Positions 32,976-46,644 are shown, counted from the first letter of the stretch. The stretch is DNA of 64,000 nucleotides from Eutypa lata (GCA_022661535.1 JAKULF010000005.1:1922001-1986000), one strand, 5' to 3'. Program-made: numbers and translations. Notes: generated from the sequence alone by a model not told the origin.

Positions 32976-35900
32976 TCAAGTGAAAGGAGATCGCGGCAGC
33001 GGACGCGGTGCCGAAGTGGACGGTGACGGAGTAGGCTCCGAAGAAGGAGGTGCTATGCGGCCTTGTTTGCCTTCACTCGCGACTGCTTCCCTAGCCCAGT
33101 TCGGTAGTCGAGGTTTGCTAGACTGTCTCTGTGCTATAACTGCCTGTAGAGCTATGATGTCGTCCATTCGATGCGATTTCTGTGATGGTTTAGAATCCCT
33201 CTTAGGGATAGATGACATCTTGCGGAGTGCATTTTGGAGATGCTGCTGAGGGCATTAGATACTATGGGTGAAATCATGAAGTGGGGGTTTGTACCTCCGG
33301 ATCTGCTCCGTGAGAATTGTTGCCAATGTGCTCTCTCCATTTCTCCTCCGAAATTGCATCAAACCGGTCGCGTTGCATGTTAATCCCGCCCGCGTCTAAC
33401 GCAGCTATTTCCTGTGGAGTAAGAACACCACTTTCTACCGCCTTAACAAAGCGCGAAGAGCCTGCAGCCTCGACAATTGCCCATTTGGCATCGCGTTGTT
33501 CTTCGAAAGACCTCTGACCTTCCTGGCCCTCAACGGCGTCAACAATAGCCTGGGCAACTGCATCAATCCCAAATAATCTCCTAAGTTCGGACTTGAAAGC
33601 CGATGCTCTTAATTCCGTAGCTCCACCAGCCTTGCGGATCCCCGTTGAAGCCCCCATCGTGGGTTGTAAACGCTGTTCGAGATCCGGTTGATCGGTATGC
33701 CCGTTAGTGGTTTGAGTAGGAAGAGACGATGGAACTGCTTGTGTAGTGTGATTAGTTGAGAAAGTAGCTGTCGACGCTGATGCGTGTGTAGTGCGATTAG
33801 TTGACGGAATAGCTACCGGCGCTAGTGCATGCCCAGTCATGGACTGAGAAGATGTTGCGCCTACACCATATTCACGGGCTAGCGTGGGAGGTGTATGAGA
33901 ATATTTGCCGTTCATGCGCGCTTTGTGCCGTGCAAGGACCTGCGCTGCATCAAAAGCTTGTTCATCAGACAGCTTAGAATCCTCGAGTGACTCTTCTTGG
34001 AAAGTATCCATGGTGATGATTGACCTTAGGCCGCGTCGTAATTCTTTCGAGTCGAGGATTTTGTCCAGCACAGTGTCGCGGCCCCTGTACCCCGAGAGCT
34101 CTTTCTGCTCGGGGTCAGAGGGCATTTTGAAAAGATCCCCGAAATGCGAAGCCTTGGGAATCGGATTCTTCTTATCAATAACGCGGTCTGCTAACTGCAT
34201 TTTGAATATAGACCGACTAAGCTGCGTTTCTTCGAAGGTACCACCGCAGACGAAACGGTATACAAACACTGGTTTAGTCTGACCGAGACGGTAAGCCCGA
34301 CCGACGGCTTGCTGTTCTTGTTGGGGGTTGAATTTGAAGTCGAAAATGATCACTCTGTTTGCACCCGTGATGTTGAGCCCAAGACCCCCAGCTGTCGTGG
34401 AGATGAGGAAGACCTCCGCACCGTTCTTGTTGAAATCCTTAACCATAGCTTGGCGACTATTCATGGGTGTGGAACCATCTAATCGCTGCACGGTCCGTTT
34501 CTGCATTCGAAGGATGTTCTCTAGGTAGTCCAGCGTTGTGATAGATTGTGAGAAGACTAGCACGGAATCACAAACATTCCGAGATTCATCCAGTATCGCA
34601 GTGAGCATCGGGATCTTCCACGAATGGAATAACCAGTCGATATCTTTCGTCTTACGCAAGTATGAGATCTGGTCACTGACAAGATTAGGGGGCAGTCCAT
34701 CGATGGACTCTGGGTCGTCCTTTGATTTGGCCTTGCCAGAATTTTTCTGTTCTAAGTATTTCTTCAAGAGGCAGTTGGGGTGGGCGCAGAGAAGACCGAG
34801 AATATTAACAGTAGCAAAAATCGTGGTATTTATAACTTCTCCCTGAAGGGCATTTTGATGCGGTCCGACAGACATCTCATAAGCCACTTTCTGTACCGGG
34901 GTGAGCGGTACAACAAGAACGAATTCAGTCTTCGGAGGTATGTCGTTCTTCAATGTCGAGATAGTTAGGCGATGTACTTTAGGGTCGACTGTGGTTTTTA
35001 GTGCATGTAGTCTCGACAAGGCCTTTCGCCTCTGTACCGGGAGGCTGTCAACAGAGAGCCCGTCTGCAATCGGCCTGGCAAATTCCTGTCTGAATTCTGT
35101 AATATCTGAGAGGTAGTTGGGGGCGACCCAGTTGATCATCGCGTGGTATTCTTCCACGTTGTTTGCGAGCGGTGAGCCAGTTAAGGCGATTCGACTCTTA
35201 GTCTTGAAGTTGGCAGTCGCAATATGTGTCTGTGTTTTCGGGTTTTTCATGTAATGCGCCTCATCGGCAACAACGAGGTTAGGGGCTGTGTTTAGTATCA
35301 ACTGGATAGATTCATCTTTTGTGCATTGCTTTAGGAGAGAGTACCCGATAACCAGTATGCCTCCATGTTCGGCCCAACGGCTAATCATTGGACCTCTTTC
35401 CTGAGGTGGCATCTGACTATCAACCTTGTAAAAGGGTCCAAGACCATGATCGTCTGGGGTCCAAGATAACAGCTCATCTAGCCAGTTGTTTACGAGGGTT
35501 GGGGGGCAAAGAATAAGCGTCTTCGACTCCCGAAGATGGTTAGGAATCTGTGAACTGATGGAATCATCGTCCGAATAGGCTGCTTCAGCAATGGTTACCA
35601 ACAAGGTGATTATCTGCATAGTCTTTCCTAAGCCCATTGTATGAGCAAGGAGACAACCTTGCCTTGTCCCTGATTTCGCGATGACTTGATTCCACATAAA
35701 CCGAACCCCAGCAACTTGATGCTCTTTGATACGTGGTGCAATCTCACCGTGGATGTAGATGAAACCCTCATCATCATCCTTACTTTCGTTGACAATCATA
35801 GCTCGTTGGCTACCCATAGCTGCTCCTGAAGCCTCCAGTCGCTCGAGCTGAGCACGTAGTTGATTTCGTCGGGCCTCCTGTTCACGCATCTGCTCTCGGT

Positions 35901-38403
35901 CTATCTCTCGAAGATGTTTTGCCTCTTGATTGCGGCGGACCTTGCGGCGCTTCTTCTTTGAGGGAAGAGTGCCAGCAACCTCTGTATTTATATCTTCTTC
36001 TGCCGTTCCATAGTCATCCGGGTCTGAGATGGTTTCAACTGCTGCCTGATGTTTCGTTGTAACTAGGGCTGAACTGCCGCCTTGTTCATTCTTCTTTCTG
36101 GTTCTGGCCTTAGTCCACTCAAAGCGATCGGAGATTCTATTGATGAAACCAATGAACCGTCCAAAGTCCCCTTGATTCTTGTCTCCATTTTCTATGATCT
36201 TCTTCTTTTCAGTATCGTTTAATCGCTTGTATTGGGTCCAAGTATGATTCACTTCATCCAACCAGGTGTCAAAGAGGCGCAAAAGTCGAAAAGCTACAAC
36301 AATGTCCATTTCCTCATCAGAATATAGAGTCTGGGGAAATGCCGGAGCCCCAAGTGCTGGGATGATGAAATCTTTCCAAATCGATTCCGGTTTCATTTCT
36401 TGGGCCACCGTGAAAATTATCGAAAGGAGTCTTTGATCTAGTATCTCCAGCTGTTGGGTGGTCTTGCGCTCATTGCGGTTTAAATCATCAATTTCCATGA
36501 TTAGGCACGAGGAACCCTTGTGTTTTAGTTTCTTCGATGAAGACTGGCTACTTGCACTTTCCTGTTTAGGCAACTTGATCCGAATAGTAGAACTGCTTCC
36601 TTGACGCCTGCTAGCAGAATTGTTATCTGATATAGGCCGTTTGTCAGGAGTGGTCAGATCAATGATAGTTGGTTGTGTTCGCTGGCTCTTGGAGGGCGTG
36701 TGTGGATCACCGGGAACACCAGGAGTACGTATGTTGCTGGGCTGTACTAGAGTAGAAGAACCTGTTGAATCATGCTGATCCATGGTGTCATTTTGGACGC
36801 CGTTGGTAGTGGGGCCCCCCGATATGGGGGAGTAGTACTCGGATAGGCTCGTTGGAGAATCGCCACCATCGTTAGCTGGATGAGGGTCATCGTCAGCATC
36901 AACGACGAAATTACCTAAGCCATCGTCTTCAGACTCGCTGGTTAAAATCTCCGAGCCATCATCGCCTACAGGTTGAGCTTTGCGGGGCTTCTTGGATGGA
37001 GCTTGAGACACACGTGTAGGTCTCTCAGGCTCCTCAGAAGATGAAAGAACGCCAACCTTCCAGGAAGCCGTTTCTCTCTCATCCACGGTTTGTTCGAAAA
37101 TACGACACATTAATCGAACCTCTGCCTCCTTATAGAACTGTTGTTCAAGAATCTTCTCCCGATACTTTGTAAGGCGGCCCTCGAGATCGTGAACTAGCTG
37201 TCGCTCGTTCTCAATCGCAATCCTCAGATAGCCACGCTTCCGAGGCTGGCTCCATACTTTATAGGCGCTACGGCCAAGCTTTGGAAGCCTATGGTCTCTC
37301 CAATGGTTGACCAAGTGCTGAATTTCTTCATCTATAACGGAGTTGACCTGATCTATGTCGAGACCAGTAGAAACAGTGCCAGCAGCCGCTCGCTCGTCAA
37401 TCTCAGCCTCCATTTCCTCCCAGGTCTCGGAGTCATATTCACTCTCCGATTCTCCATAGTAGGGTAGTACTTCATTACGGTTTGGATCGTTGGCACCGAA
37501 GACCGTGTCCGACTTGGTTGGGATTAGGCGATCTGGGGTTTGCTTATGTAACAGACGTCGCTTGAAGAGGCGATGTCTTTGCAGTTGACGGCCTCGAGGT
37601 AAGCGGTTCTTGCAGACCGAGGAGAATGTACGGTCTTCATGTGTCAATGGCCCATCTCGAATAGGGGAACCCAACTCCGCAATATCGAATCTGGTCACAG
37701 CATTCATTCCCAGGTAGGCCTCAGATGGATCTATGATTGGCACAGGCGCCGAAGAAGCATTGGATGAACCCCCCAAGATATCATCAGCGGCGGTGGGGAT
37801 ATTGCGTACTGCGTTCACATCAACCTTGGTAGTGATGGTTGTAGGGGTAATCCGTCTCTTTTTCTGGAGTGGCTCGTTAGCGCTAAGCGGGGTGGCTATG
37901 GGATCTGTCAGTGGAGCAGATGCAGGACCAGGAGGTAAGTTAAGAGTTTTGTCAGAAGCAATAACTTCCACAGTCTCCTGTCGCTCCTCCAAAGGTTGGA
38001 ATGAGGCAAGCTCTGCTAACAGTCTCTTCTTATTCCCTTCTCCAGGCAAGGTTGCTGACTGGGCTTGTGGTGTTAGAAGACCGTGGGCTGGAGAGTTGTC
38101 AAGCGAGTCTTCTTGGTCCGACTGATGGCGGTGGTACTTCAGACTTCGCTGGCGAAACTGCTCAATAGCATTGGCAAATGTGGCTTTCTGGTTGAGCCTT
38201 TTAAACCCAAGCTCTCGATGAAGTTCGTCACGGTCAGTGTAGGTCAGAAGAGTGAAACCATCCGTCTCTTGTTCACGTAGAGATGCTTCAAGTTCGTCGA
38301 GAGGTGGGAGGGCAGGAGGCTCCTTGTTTGGTTTCCAAGACCGGTTTGGGGTGCAAAATTCTTGCACAACCCTGTCAACGTCCCAATCCCAAGGATCAGC
38401 CAT
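32976..38403 (-). CDS. SNF2-family ATP-dependent remodeller, ATRX/Rad54-like
   Basis: Large nuclear DNA translocase. Two exons, 38403-33295 and 33245-32976, give 1792 residues; the 49-nt intron (33294-33246) joins GADPE to QHLQNALRK. The N-terminus (MADPWDWDVDRVVQEFCTPN, then LGFKRLNQKATF) looks like a SAM-type domain, followed by a long acidic and Ser-rich region. The ATPase core begins near residue 890 (IKEHQVAGVRFMWNQ) with Walker A MGLGKT at about 920, DEAHYMKN at about 1045 and ALTGSPLANNVEEY. Helicase lobe 2 spans about 1280-1390 (VLVFSQSITTLDYLE, LDGSTPMNSRQAM, TTAGGLGLNITGANRVI, QAVGRAYRLGQ). Core order and motifs match the ATRX/ARIP4 branch, not Snf2 or Ino80. Probable role in chromatin or heterochromatin maintenance. 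It diverges from glutathione synthetase. Confidence 0.9.
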
Positions 38404-41400
38404 AGTGTTGGCATCCGCTGGATCACTTCATTGGTATACCAGCGGATAAATTATTGATGAAAGACTTTGCGAAACTGTTAGTATCCAAAGTTAATTGATA
38501 ATGTAGAACGAAAGTGGTGTTGCGATGTTACCTTAGGTAGGCAATAAAATGTGATTTGACGAGAGTGGAAATGGCAATCGATGTAGGTGTCTCAAGAGTG
38601 TTCGGTGAAAGGTTGCAAGGCTAGAAAATGGGAATGGGCCTTTCTACATGTAGGTCCAGGGAATTGTGACCTCTAGAAATATGCAGATATCTCGGCAAGA
38701 GCCAAAAAGATAACTACTCAACACAATAGTATATTGAGCGATATCAACCCATCAACGTGAATGCCTTGCCTAAAGGGGAAGGAATAGGTGAAAGTGGACG
38801 GTTTAGCCTCACCTAGAAGGCAACCTCACGATATATGAGAACTTATAGACCAATGTATGCAATGGTATAGGTTGACCATATCGCGAGCTTTAGAAAACGA
38901 AGGTTGTTGAAGTTCAGAAGGAAGCTATTGAGTGTACGAGTTCGGGTGAATACGATCATTCGAGGGCATACGAATTTGTACAACACGGATTGATGTACAG
39001 GGTGCATTCGACACCACAGGCAGTATATTGACCTACCTTGGCAGGTACGTGTGTGTGAATAGCTGCTAGGCAGGATTGTAGGTACTCGTATGCGGCAACT
39101 TCAACAGGTAGGTTGTTTCGAAATGGATAATTTGATTCGTGACAACTAAAAAGCCGGCGTTAATCTGTTAATTCACCGCCGGAAAGGACAAAATGCTCAA
39201 TAGAGATATAGGTGCTTACTTTATAGATAAGTCATTTGTAGAGCCGCCCGAGGATTGGAGTTGTCGAGTCTGTAACCAACATTGAACATTTAGATGGCAT
39301 TACGCGATTGATGGTCGTTCCTTCCATGGCTTAAAAGACCTAGGATTAAAGTCGCGACGCGAAGTAATAAATACGTACCGTTTAAATTGATTCTTTAAAA
39401 TCAGAGAACTTTATATAAGTGCGGGGTTCTGCAATTTAGTACTCAATCTAGTTAGGCTGTGTAAATCTCTCATGTAGTGTAGCTAAGAATAGTTTAGTGT
39501 AGCCATTCGAGGTTTGGAGTATATAGTTGCCGGCGTAACATAACATATATTTACATACAATATGTAAGGATATAAACCTTAAAGGAAAGCATCATATGCG
39601 TATTTATTGATACAAAGTATGTATGTATGTACATATATAGGTATATACATGTATGTAGGTATAATGATAATTTAAAGCACTGGAATCCCGATAAGATAAA
39701 CCAATAATTACATACATCTAAAGACCTAATAATAAGGGGTTTTCTAATGCTATCGATTATTTCCAAATACATTTAAGAACCTTGCCTTCTGCAGGGAATA
39801 TCATCATCCCAATAATCTGCAAGTTACGATACGTTCCTATTAGGTGACAGAGGAGTGGCCATATGAATCAGCTCATAGGCTGAAGTTCATGTAAGCCAAT
39901 CTCTCAGACCGGATGTAAAAGTACCATAACGATATTATCCCAATATTTGTTCACTGCTAGTATCTCGTTATATTAGTCGTGTACTTCTCATGGTTTATAG
40001 CAATCTTTTAAGACCCAACGGAGGACTGGAACTCTTGAGGACCCAAAAGTATCTAGCAAAAACCACACGGTGAAGCTCAAGAGTTCGGGATCTCACCAAT
40101 CCTGCGCGAGCCTAGAACTTCTCATTGCTGTTATGACTGAAAATATCCAGAAATTTACCTCAGACGCTTGCGAGATAGCCACGGGGCGGGATAATCTTTA
40201 AAAGGGAAGGAACTATCATAGTAAGAGCGATGTAGAACACATCTCACTTGGGTGAACCACTACCAGCTACAGCTCTTTTTCTAAGATTTGACGGCTTTAG
40301 TGTTATAACGTACAGTGGTTATTTTCGAGGCTGACATGGACTTGTGTGTCTGTGATAGCCTGCTCGCCCTCTCTAGTATTTTCGTCGTAGCTAGTAGTGA
40401 TACAAACGAGAAAACAGAACGTCATATCCCTAGCAAACATGGGTGGTGATACGCTTATTCATCCTCAGAAGAAATGGTATTGGCAAGGGACCATGTGTTC
40501 TACTCGTCTCTCTCGCTATCCAAACTGCTCTCATTAGGACGAACATGGAGGAATCGCCTAGCGCGGCAATTATTTACCTATCATCAACTGAGTCAGGAAG
40601 AATGAAAGTAAAGCATATCTACCCTCGGCAGCACCCAGTCAAGCATAGGCGGCAGCCCACCAGATCCGGTTCGTTTACACATCTCTATCCATCTCGACGA
40701 TCATCGCAGTCAACGGGCTCGCAGCGCCGCCACCCTAACGAGCGCAAAGTATATGCTCCCGTGTGGGTCGTCGAGCTTGACTAAGCCCTGCTGAGAGAAA
40801 CATCACACCTGATGTGCTACGGACGGATGGCTTTGGACGGGTAACTCGCTCGAGTGCGGAGGCCTAATCTACAGTTATATGTCACTTAGACTCATAGTAC
40901 CCTACAACCATAAGTGCTATGAGTCCTGAGCGACGCGTACGATCCGGCTAGGAAGTACGAAGCCGACTATGATACGGATGGCAACAATCTTGACGTTTAT
41001 GAGGTCAGGTGCTAGAGCGGATAATGGGTTTGAAGGTTAAATGAACAGTGTCCCCCCATGATTTGAACTGGGGGAATATGACCTAGGAATTGCGGGAGGG
41101 CTAGGCCGGAAAGGAAAAGAAGGGAAATTTCTACTGGTCTCGTATGACCCTTCATATAAAATAAGGGTAATCAAAACGTATGCTTCGTGGTGACAGAGGT
41201 TAAAGTCATAGATATCCTAATATCTACCAAGAACAGAACTTGCATGGATGTCCATGATAAAGTGTCACCACGATCGTTTGCAAAATTAAATTAGTAAGTA
41301 CCTAAGTCACCCGTCAAATTTCTAATATCGCGTCCGAGTCTGTTTGCCTAGATGATGAGACCAGGGCTGCAAACGGTGAGCAACGCCCTTCGAGGTTGTT

Positions 41401-41950
41401 TTCATCATACGCGCAATATTGATCATGTAGAGTACTATTCTCCAAGACTGTCGTTGAAATAGGCTTGGTGGGTCAATTTTGAAGTGTGCCTCTCTTGGGC
41501 TCCGCAATCGCATCATCAGATTCTTCCCACTTTTTAAGTAACTCACTAACTTGGCGGGGCAAGTCACTGAAGCTACAGTACGAAGATTACAAAGATTATT
41601 CCATAAGTTACTCTAGACCAGTCCCTCACGCTGTTTCTCCTTATAAATACTAGTTAGCAGACTTGGATTATTAACCTAGATTTTAGACTTAAGTTACTTA
41701 TTTCGTCCACTGCTCCCGGTTTGTTCAACTAAGAGTTCCCGGCTGTACTACGTTACCCATTCTAGTCGAGTACACACCGAAAGGTAGATTAAATTATCTC
41801 AACCCCACCACAGGTGTGATACTTATCCAAACGCCACATCTAGTCAAACCACACGGGCTTTCCGCGTATAGGAAGTTAGTTGGTTTGTAGCGTAAGGACT
41901 TAACTTGAGCCCGACGATATTGGCCAAGAAAAGGAAAGGCGAGGGAGAAA
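38404..41950. promoter_or_regulatory. Divergent intergenic region, SNF2 gene / glutathione synthetase
   Basis: 3.5 kb between start codons pointing apart; both promoters lie here. AT-rich at 39.2-40.0 kb with TATG/TACA-type simple sequence at 39615-39660. An open frame at 40443-40784 (113 codons) has no family I recognise and no coding support. No RNA gene confirmed. Confidence 0.4.
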
Positions 41951-43719
41951 ATGTGGGTGTACCCTCCGGAAATCACGCCCTCCGAAGGGGAGCGGTTGAC
42001 GGAGGTCATCAAAGACTGGGCCGTCGCGCACGGCCTGACCGTCCGGCCGCCCCCTGCAGTCATAGCCGCCGAGGCGGACCCCGCAGGGATACTCGCGACG
42101 GCCGTTCCGGTGACCCTGTTTCCTAGCCCCTTCCCCGACGTGTGCTTCAACCAGGCCGTGGCTGTGCAGAAGGCCTACAACGAGCTGTATGCCGCCATCA
42201 GCCAGGACGAGGAGTTTCTCTCCCAGATTGTCAAGGAGTAAGTACGGCTAGGATTCTCGTAGCGGGGAGGGCGCTCTCTGCATTTTTGCCCCGTGAGCTT
42301 CGATCGTGGTGGGGATAAGGCGGGAAAAGACTGATAGGTTTCCAGCATTGGCGATGGCGATGACTTCATTACAGAACTATGGAAGGTCCACCTACGGGTG
42401 AAGGAGGAAGGCTACGTACAAGTAAGTTGGCTTTATTTTCTAATCTAGATAATTTAGATCGCCTAGCTCACCGGTAATAGCACAAAAGCCTCGGGCTCTT
42501 CCGTTCCGATTATATGGTGCACCAGGATGCATCTGGGTCCACACCCCAAGTCAAGCAGGTTGAGTTCAACACTATCGCTTCCTCATTTGGAGGTCTCTCG
42601 ACGCAGACCTCCCTGCTTCACAAGTGCGTGATATTTACCTCTATATAACTACCTAGCGAGCAAAGTTAACGAAGACTGACGTTATCTAGCTACCTCGCCG
42701 CAACGGAGTACCCCCTCCTAAAGAACTCGCTCAAGCGAGGAACCCTACGATTACCCAAGAGCGACAGCACTGCGGGCTTAGCAGCAGGGATGCGCCAAGC
42801 CTTCATCGAGTACGGGCCCTCGACCACCAGCCACGAGAAGTGCATCATCTTCCTAGTGCAGGGGGGCGAGCGGAACGTATTCGACCAACGCCACCTCGAG
42901 TACGAGCTGCAGAAATCCGAGGAGGACCCCCCGGTCCCCGTATTCCGGCTGCCCTACTCCGAGATCCTGCAGCACACGCGCATCGCGGACGGCGCGGGCC
43001 GGCAGCTCCTCTACAAGCCCCCGCAGCTTCCGGCCCGCACGTTCGAGGTCGCCGTCATCTACATGCGGTCGGGCTACGGCCCGAGCGACTACCCGGACCG
43101 GACGGCGTGGGAGGCGCGATACCACCTGGAGCGGTCGGCCGCGATCAAGTGCCCGACGGTGCTGACGCAGATCGCGGGGACCAAGAAGGTGCAGCAGGTG
43201 CTCGCGACGCCGGAGACGCCGTCGAACCCGTCGGTGCTGGGCCGCTTCCTCCCCGGCAGCGACGCGGCGTCCGTCTCGCAACTGGCGAGCACGTTCACGA
43301 ACATCTACCCGCTCGACGAGACGGAAGCGGGGCTCCAGGCGCGGTCCATCGCGCTCGACGCGTCGCGGTGCCAGGCGTACGTGCTGAAGCCGCAGCGGGA
43401 GGGGGGCGGGAATAACGTCTACCGGGGTTCGATCCCGGGGTTCCTGCGGTCGGTGCCCGAGGCGCACTGGACGTCGCACATCCTGATGGAGCTGATCACG
43501 CCGCCGCCGGTGCGGAACACGATCCTCCGGAACGGGAAGCTGGAGCAGGGCGGCGTCATCTGCGAACTCGGCATCTACGGCACGTGCATATGGGACGGGC
43601 AGGCACGGAGGATCCTGCGCAACGAGCAGGCTGGCTACCTGCTGCGCACGAAGGGCGATAAGAGCGAGGAGGGAGGCGTCGCGGCTGGCTTTGGGTGCAT
43701 GGATAGCGTTGCCTTGTAG
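41951..43719 (+). CDS. GSH2: Glutathione synthetase
   Basis: Cytosolic ATP-dependent enzyme joining gamma-glutamylcysteine and glycine, the second step of glutathione synthesis. Four exons: 41951-42237, 42346-42421, 42481-42623, 42690-43719; 511 residues. Introns are 108, 59 and 66 nt and keep frame. The eukaryotic family signature is clear: the N-terminal PPEITPSEGERL, then LGLFRSDYMVHQ, QVEFNTIASSFGGL (substrate-binding core), NYLAATEYPLL, YVLKPQREGGGNNVY (the glycine-rich ATP/Mg loop), and the C-terminal LLRTKGDKSEEGGVAAGFGC (the A-loop that closes over the substrate). The start is the ATG at 41951, with purine at -3. Exon 4 is GC-rich. The gene is complete and no active-site loss is visible. 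Confidence 0.97.
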
Positions 43720-45992
43720 ATGACGTTTGAGTATGGGTGGTTACTGGCCGTGTTTAACGTATACATATCTCGATGTATATAGTGTAGCAATCAACCTCAT
43801 GGGGGACTCTTATAGATGACATGATTCTAGTATTACAGTCCTCTCGACGTACAAACTTTAACCGCAAAGTATAGATAGAGGGAGGTAAAACCTACACCTG
43901 CATGCCTAGTATATCCTCTCCTATCTATTAAGAGTATGGCGTCGTATTCAAGAGGAACTCCAGCTTTTTATAATTTAGTAAGGGTTCGAAGTAAACAAGC
44001 ATTCAGAGTCATATGGTTGTTTCCTAGTCCTGATAGTAGGTATTTATTTGGGCTCTAGTGCTTCCGTCCCAAAATGTGTACTTGTTCATGCCTGAGTAGA
44101 TGGTTGGCAACCTTATGCATATCAACATACATACACATACCTAGTACTACCCAGCCTTGATGTTGCCCGAGGTACATAATGGCTATGTAGATAATACCTG
44201 GTAGACGGCACTCCTATGTCGGTAATACATCGCATACCTACCTGCCTAGGGTTTATCAATTAGAATAAGAGATTGTTCTACTAGCCATTCCACTCCCCTT
44301 GCCAGGTTTAGGTAATCAGGCATGCTGGTGTAGTGGTACAAAACATGGTATGAAAAATCTTTGGTTTTTCGTAGAAACGTTCAGACAGATCCCAGAAATG
44401 GTTGATATGTAGGTTCGGCTTGAGCTTTTCTAGATATCACAACTGTGATAATCTTTTTATACTTTTGAAAAAGATTCTAAATCTTTTTTGTTCAGTTGTT
44501 TTTATATTTGACCCTTCCTCACCATGTAAGTTACCGCCACGCAACATCAGTTTCATAAGCTCCCTTCTTATGCATCACGAAAAATTCCCTTATCCATGGT
44601 GATATTTTCTAGTGTACTGCAATGCTCAACCTTTGTGTCCTTGATCCCACAGTTTTCCTATTGTAGTCTATCTATTAATAGCCGTTGTATCGTTGCAGAG
44701 TTATGGTGCGTTTACGTAGCATATCCTCGAGAATAGCATATGGGTCCCTATCAAGACATGAATGTTATCCCCGTAGCTAACATCTACAGCAGTATCTTCG
44801 AACATGGGACGAATATTTTACGGATGATTTGGTAGACTTCCAAAGTTCATTTAGGCTTCCCATATCAAATTATAAGCGAGGATCATCTAAAGCAAACGCA
44901 AGAATGATCTCGGGAAGGATTAGATAGACAAGTTGGTTGTGCTCGGCTCTCAACGCTCAGTTGAAGAATATTAAGGCGTCTCCAAGAGGCTGTGTCGGGG
45001 AACAATCTTCGTTGGATCCTACAAGCTGTGTAGGCGGTTGCAGAGAACGATCATTACCAGCTTCCATACTGCAGTTGGTTTTTTCCTTTTTTTCCTTTCT
45101 TTCCTTTTCAAGCGCTGGAATAACTTAGCGCGTAATGCAAAGTATCAAATTAATAAAGCAACCACAATTATTAAGACTATCCCTGAATATAAACTTATAT
45201 TGGAAATCCCCTTCGTCCACGACGAAATATCCCTCGCGATAACAAACATGTTAGAAGCGGGTAAACAGTTTACCTATACCGTGGTTTCCCATCCTGAAAA
45301 TGACAAAACTCGGCTCGTTCAGTGCTTAAAAGACAATGACTGCCAAATATCTATGTTCACGGGCAACATCGACTATACTTGTTTCGAGAACTTTGGGGCC
45401 AATGTGAGTAGCTGGGTTGAGGGTGCTTCAGTCCAGAATTATGCTGGCTTCATTGCAACTAATTGTAGGGATTGTCCTGCCAATGATCACTCCCTCCCCC
45501 CTATTTCGTCGCATCAAGCTGTAGACAAGATGTCATTTTTCTGACCAATGGATCTGAGTGCTACTTTGTTCCTCACTGCCATTTTAGTATACTACTGATA
45601 GTCCACATACTCATGAATCTACTAGCGACCTATCCATCTACATTACAAGCCTACAGCTAGTCATCAGTATAGGCACCTTTTCCGTACCTCTCAATCGTCA
45701 TAAGCGCAGTGTCATTTATACATGACAGGGCAGGAAGTACATTGAATTCTGCAATAAAGTATCAGGTCACTCTCGTCTCGTCTCGTCTTATCTCATCACA
45801 CCATTTAGTAATACACAGGCACTTTCTCATGTGCCATTTACCCTAGCATTTACAAATAAAATAACGTCGTAGGAGTGGAGAAGCATAAATCCAACATCTG
45901 TGTCATTATGTGACTATCGTGTGGCTCGATAAGACTGGTATGGAAAAGATATCTTCGTACATTCCCATCCAGCATTCATTCTTTCATCCCCT
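43720..45992. other. Intergenic between convergent genes, with one doubtful open frame
   Basis: 2.3 kb between the stop codons of glutathione synthetase and Rim1; more than two 3' ends need. AT-rich. The only sizeable open frame is 45038-45544 (see separate entry). No RNA gene or transposon end recognised. Confidence 0.4.
45038..45544 (+). CDS. Doubtful open frame, 168 codons, unknown
   Basis: The first 30 codons are Phe-rich and come from a pyrimidine tract (45070-45115), so the start is uncertain and could be intronic. From about residue 40 the translation looks protein-like (EIPFVHDEISLAITNMLEAG, then TYTVVSHPENDKTRLVQCL and TGNIDYTCFENFGANVSSW). I do not recognise a family. No introns are assigned. 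It may be a remnant of a larger gene or chance. Confidence 0.22.
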   Translation: MQRTIITSFHTAVGFFLFFLSFLFKRWNNLARNAKYQINKATTIIKTIPEYKLILEIPFVHDEISLAITNMLEAGKQFTYTVVSHPENDKTRLVQCLKDNDCQISMFTGNIDYTCFENFGANVSSWVEGASVQNYAGFIATNCRDCPANDHSLPPISSHQAVDKMSFF

Positions 45993-46644
45993 TTACTCGT
46001 TGCCGGCGTCGTTGCCGGCGGGTCGGCGGAGGACCTGGAGGCTCTCTGTAGCAATGTCATTAGCATGTGTCCATCCTTCAATGGTTATCTCTCTAGGACG
46101 TTCGCTTACTCTGGTAGATGCTTAGGCTGGACCTCGCCTTGCCCTCAGGATCAGTGTAGGTGTTCATGACAGCATCGCCCTCAACGTAGACGGTAGAACT
46201 GCAGTTGTAATATGTGTCAGCTTATTATCCACTCGTCCATCCATTTACTCTTTTCCCCTCATCTTCACTTCTCCTTATCTTTATCCTCATATACGATAAA
46301 CACTTCCTCAATCCTTGCCCGACAAACATAACTCAATGTACGTACCCCTTAGGCAAGCTAGTCAAGAAGTCGCGGCGCGGGCCCTCCTCGGCGAACGTTG
46401 CGACCTTGAACCAGCTGGTGCGGCGGTTCTCGCCGGACCCCTCGTTGCTCGCAACGGCGTACTCGATAATATCGCGCCCGGTGCTAGTGGCCTTGATCTC
46501 GGGCGTCGCGGCCAGGTTGCCAACCAGGGTAATCTTAGCGATGTCGCGGGGGGCCGAGGCGGAGAAGGCGCGAGTAGCGGTGGCAGCCCCCGCCATGAGG
46601 CGTGGTGCGACGGAGGTGGTTGCGCGGCGAGCGAGGAATGACAT
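45993..46644 (-). CDS. RIM1: Mitochondrial single-stranded DNA-binding protein
   Basis: Bacterial-SSB-type OB-fold protein that covers single-stranded mitochondrial DNA during replication. Three exons: 46644-46346, 46198-46110, 46045-45993; 146 residues. Introns are 147 and 64 nt, GT-AG. The first 33 residues (MSFLARRATTSVAPRLMAGA, then TATRAFSASAPRD) are Arg/Ser/Ala-rich without acids until the end, a mitochondrial targeting peptide. The OB fold follows: IAKITLVGNLAATPEIKAT, IIEYAVASNEG, RTSWFKVATF, PKGSTVYVEGDAVMNTYTD, ARSSLSIYQKSLQVLRRP. The tail is short (PAGNDAGNE) and lacks the acidic bacterial SSB tip, as in fungal Rim1. Divergent from the membrane-protein gene at 49577, but 2.9 kb apart. 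Confidence 0.95.

Noticed and set aside
40443..40784. 113-codon plus-strand open frame
   Set aside because: Arg/Ser-rich, no family resemblance, no splice partners and no coding-like neighbour; treated as chance.
41055..41090. GTTCAAATC box-B-like motif on the minus strand flanked by C and G runs
   Set aside because: The stem does not pair in the T-arm register and no box A lies upstream; the G/C runs alone make the resemblance.
42840..43479. Long overlapping frames on both strands over glutathione synthetase exon 4
   Set aside because: GC-rich codon third positions open all frames here; only the glutathione synthetase frame has family motifs.
44315..44400. tRNA-Gly-like box A (TGGTGTAGTGGT) on the plus strand
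   Set aside because: The downstream half has no proper box B or acceptor pairing; not a functional tRNA.
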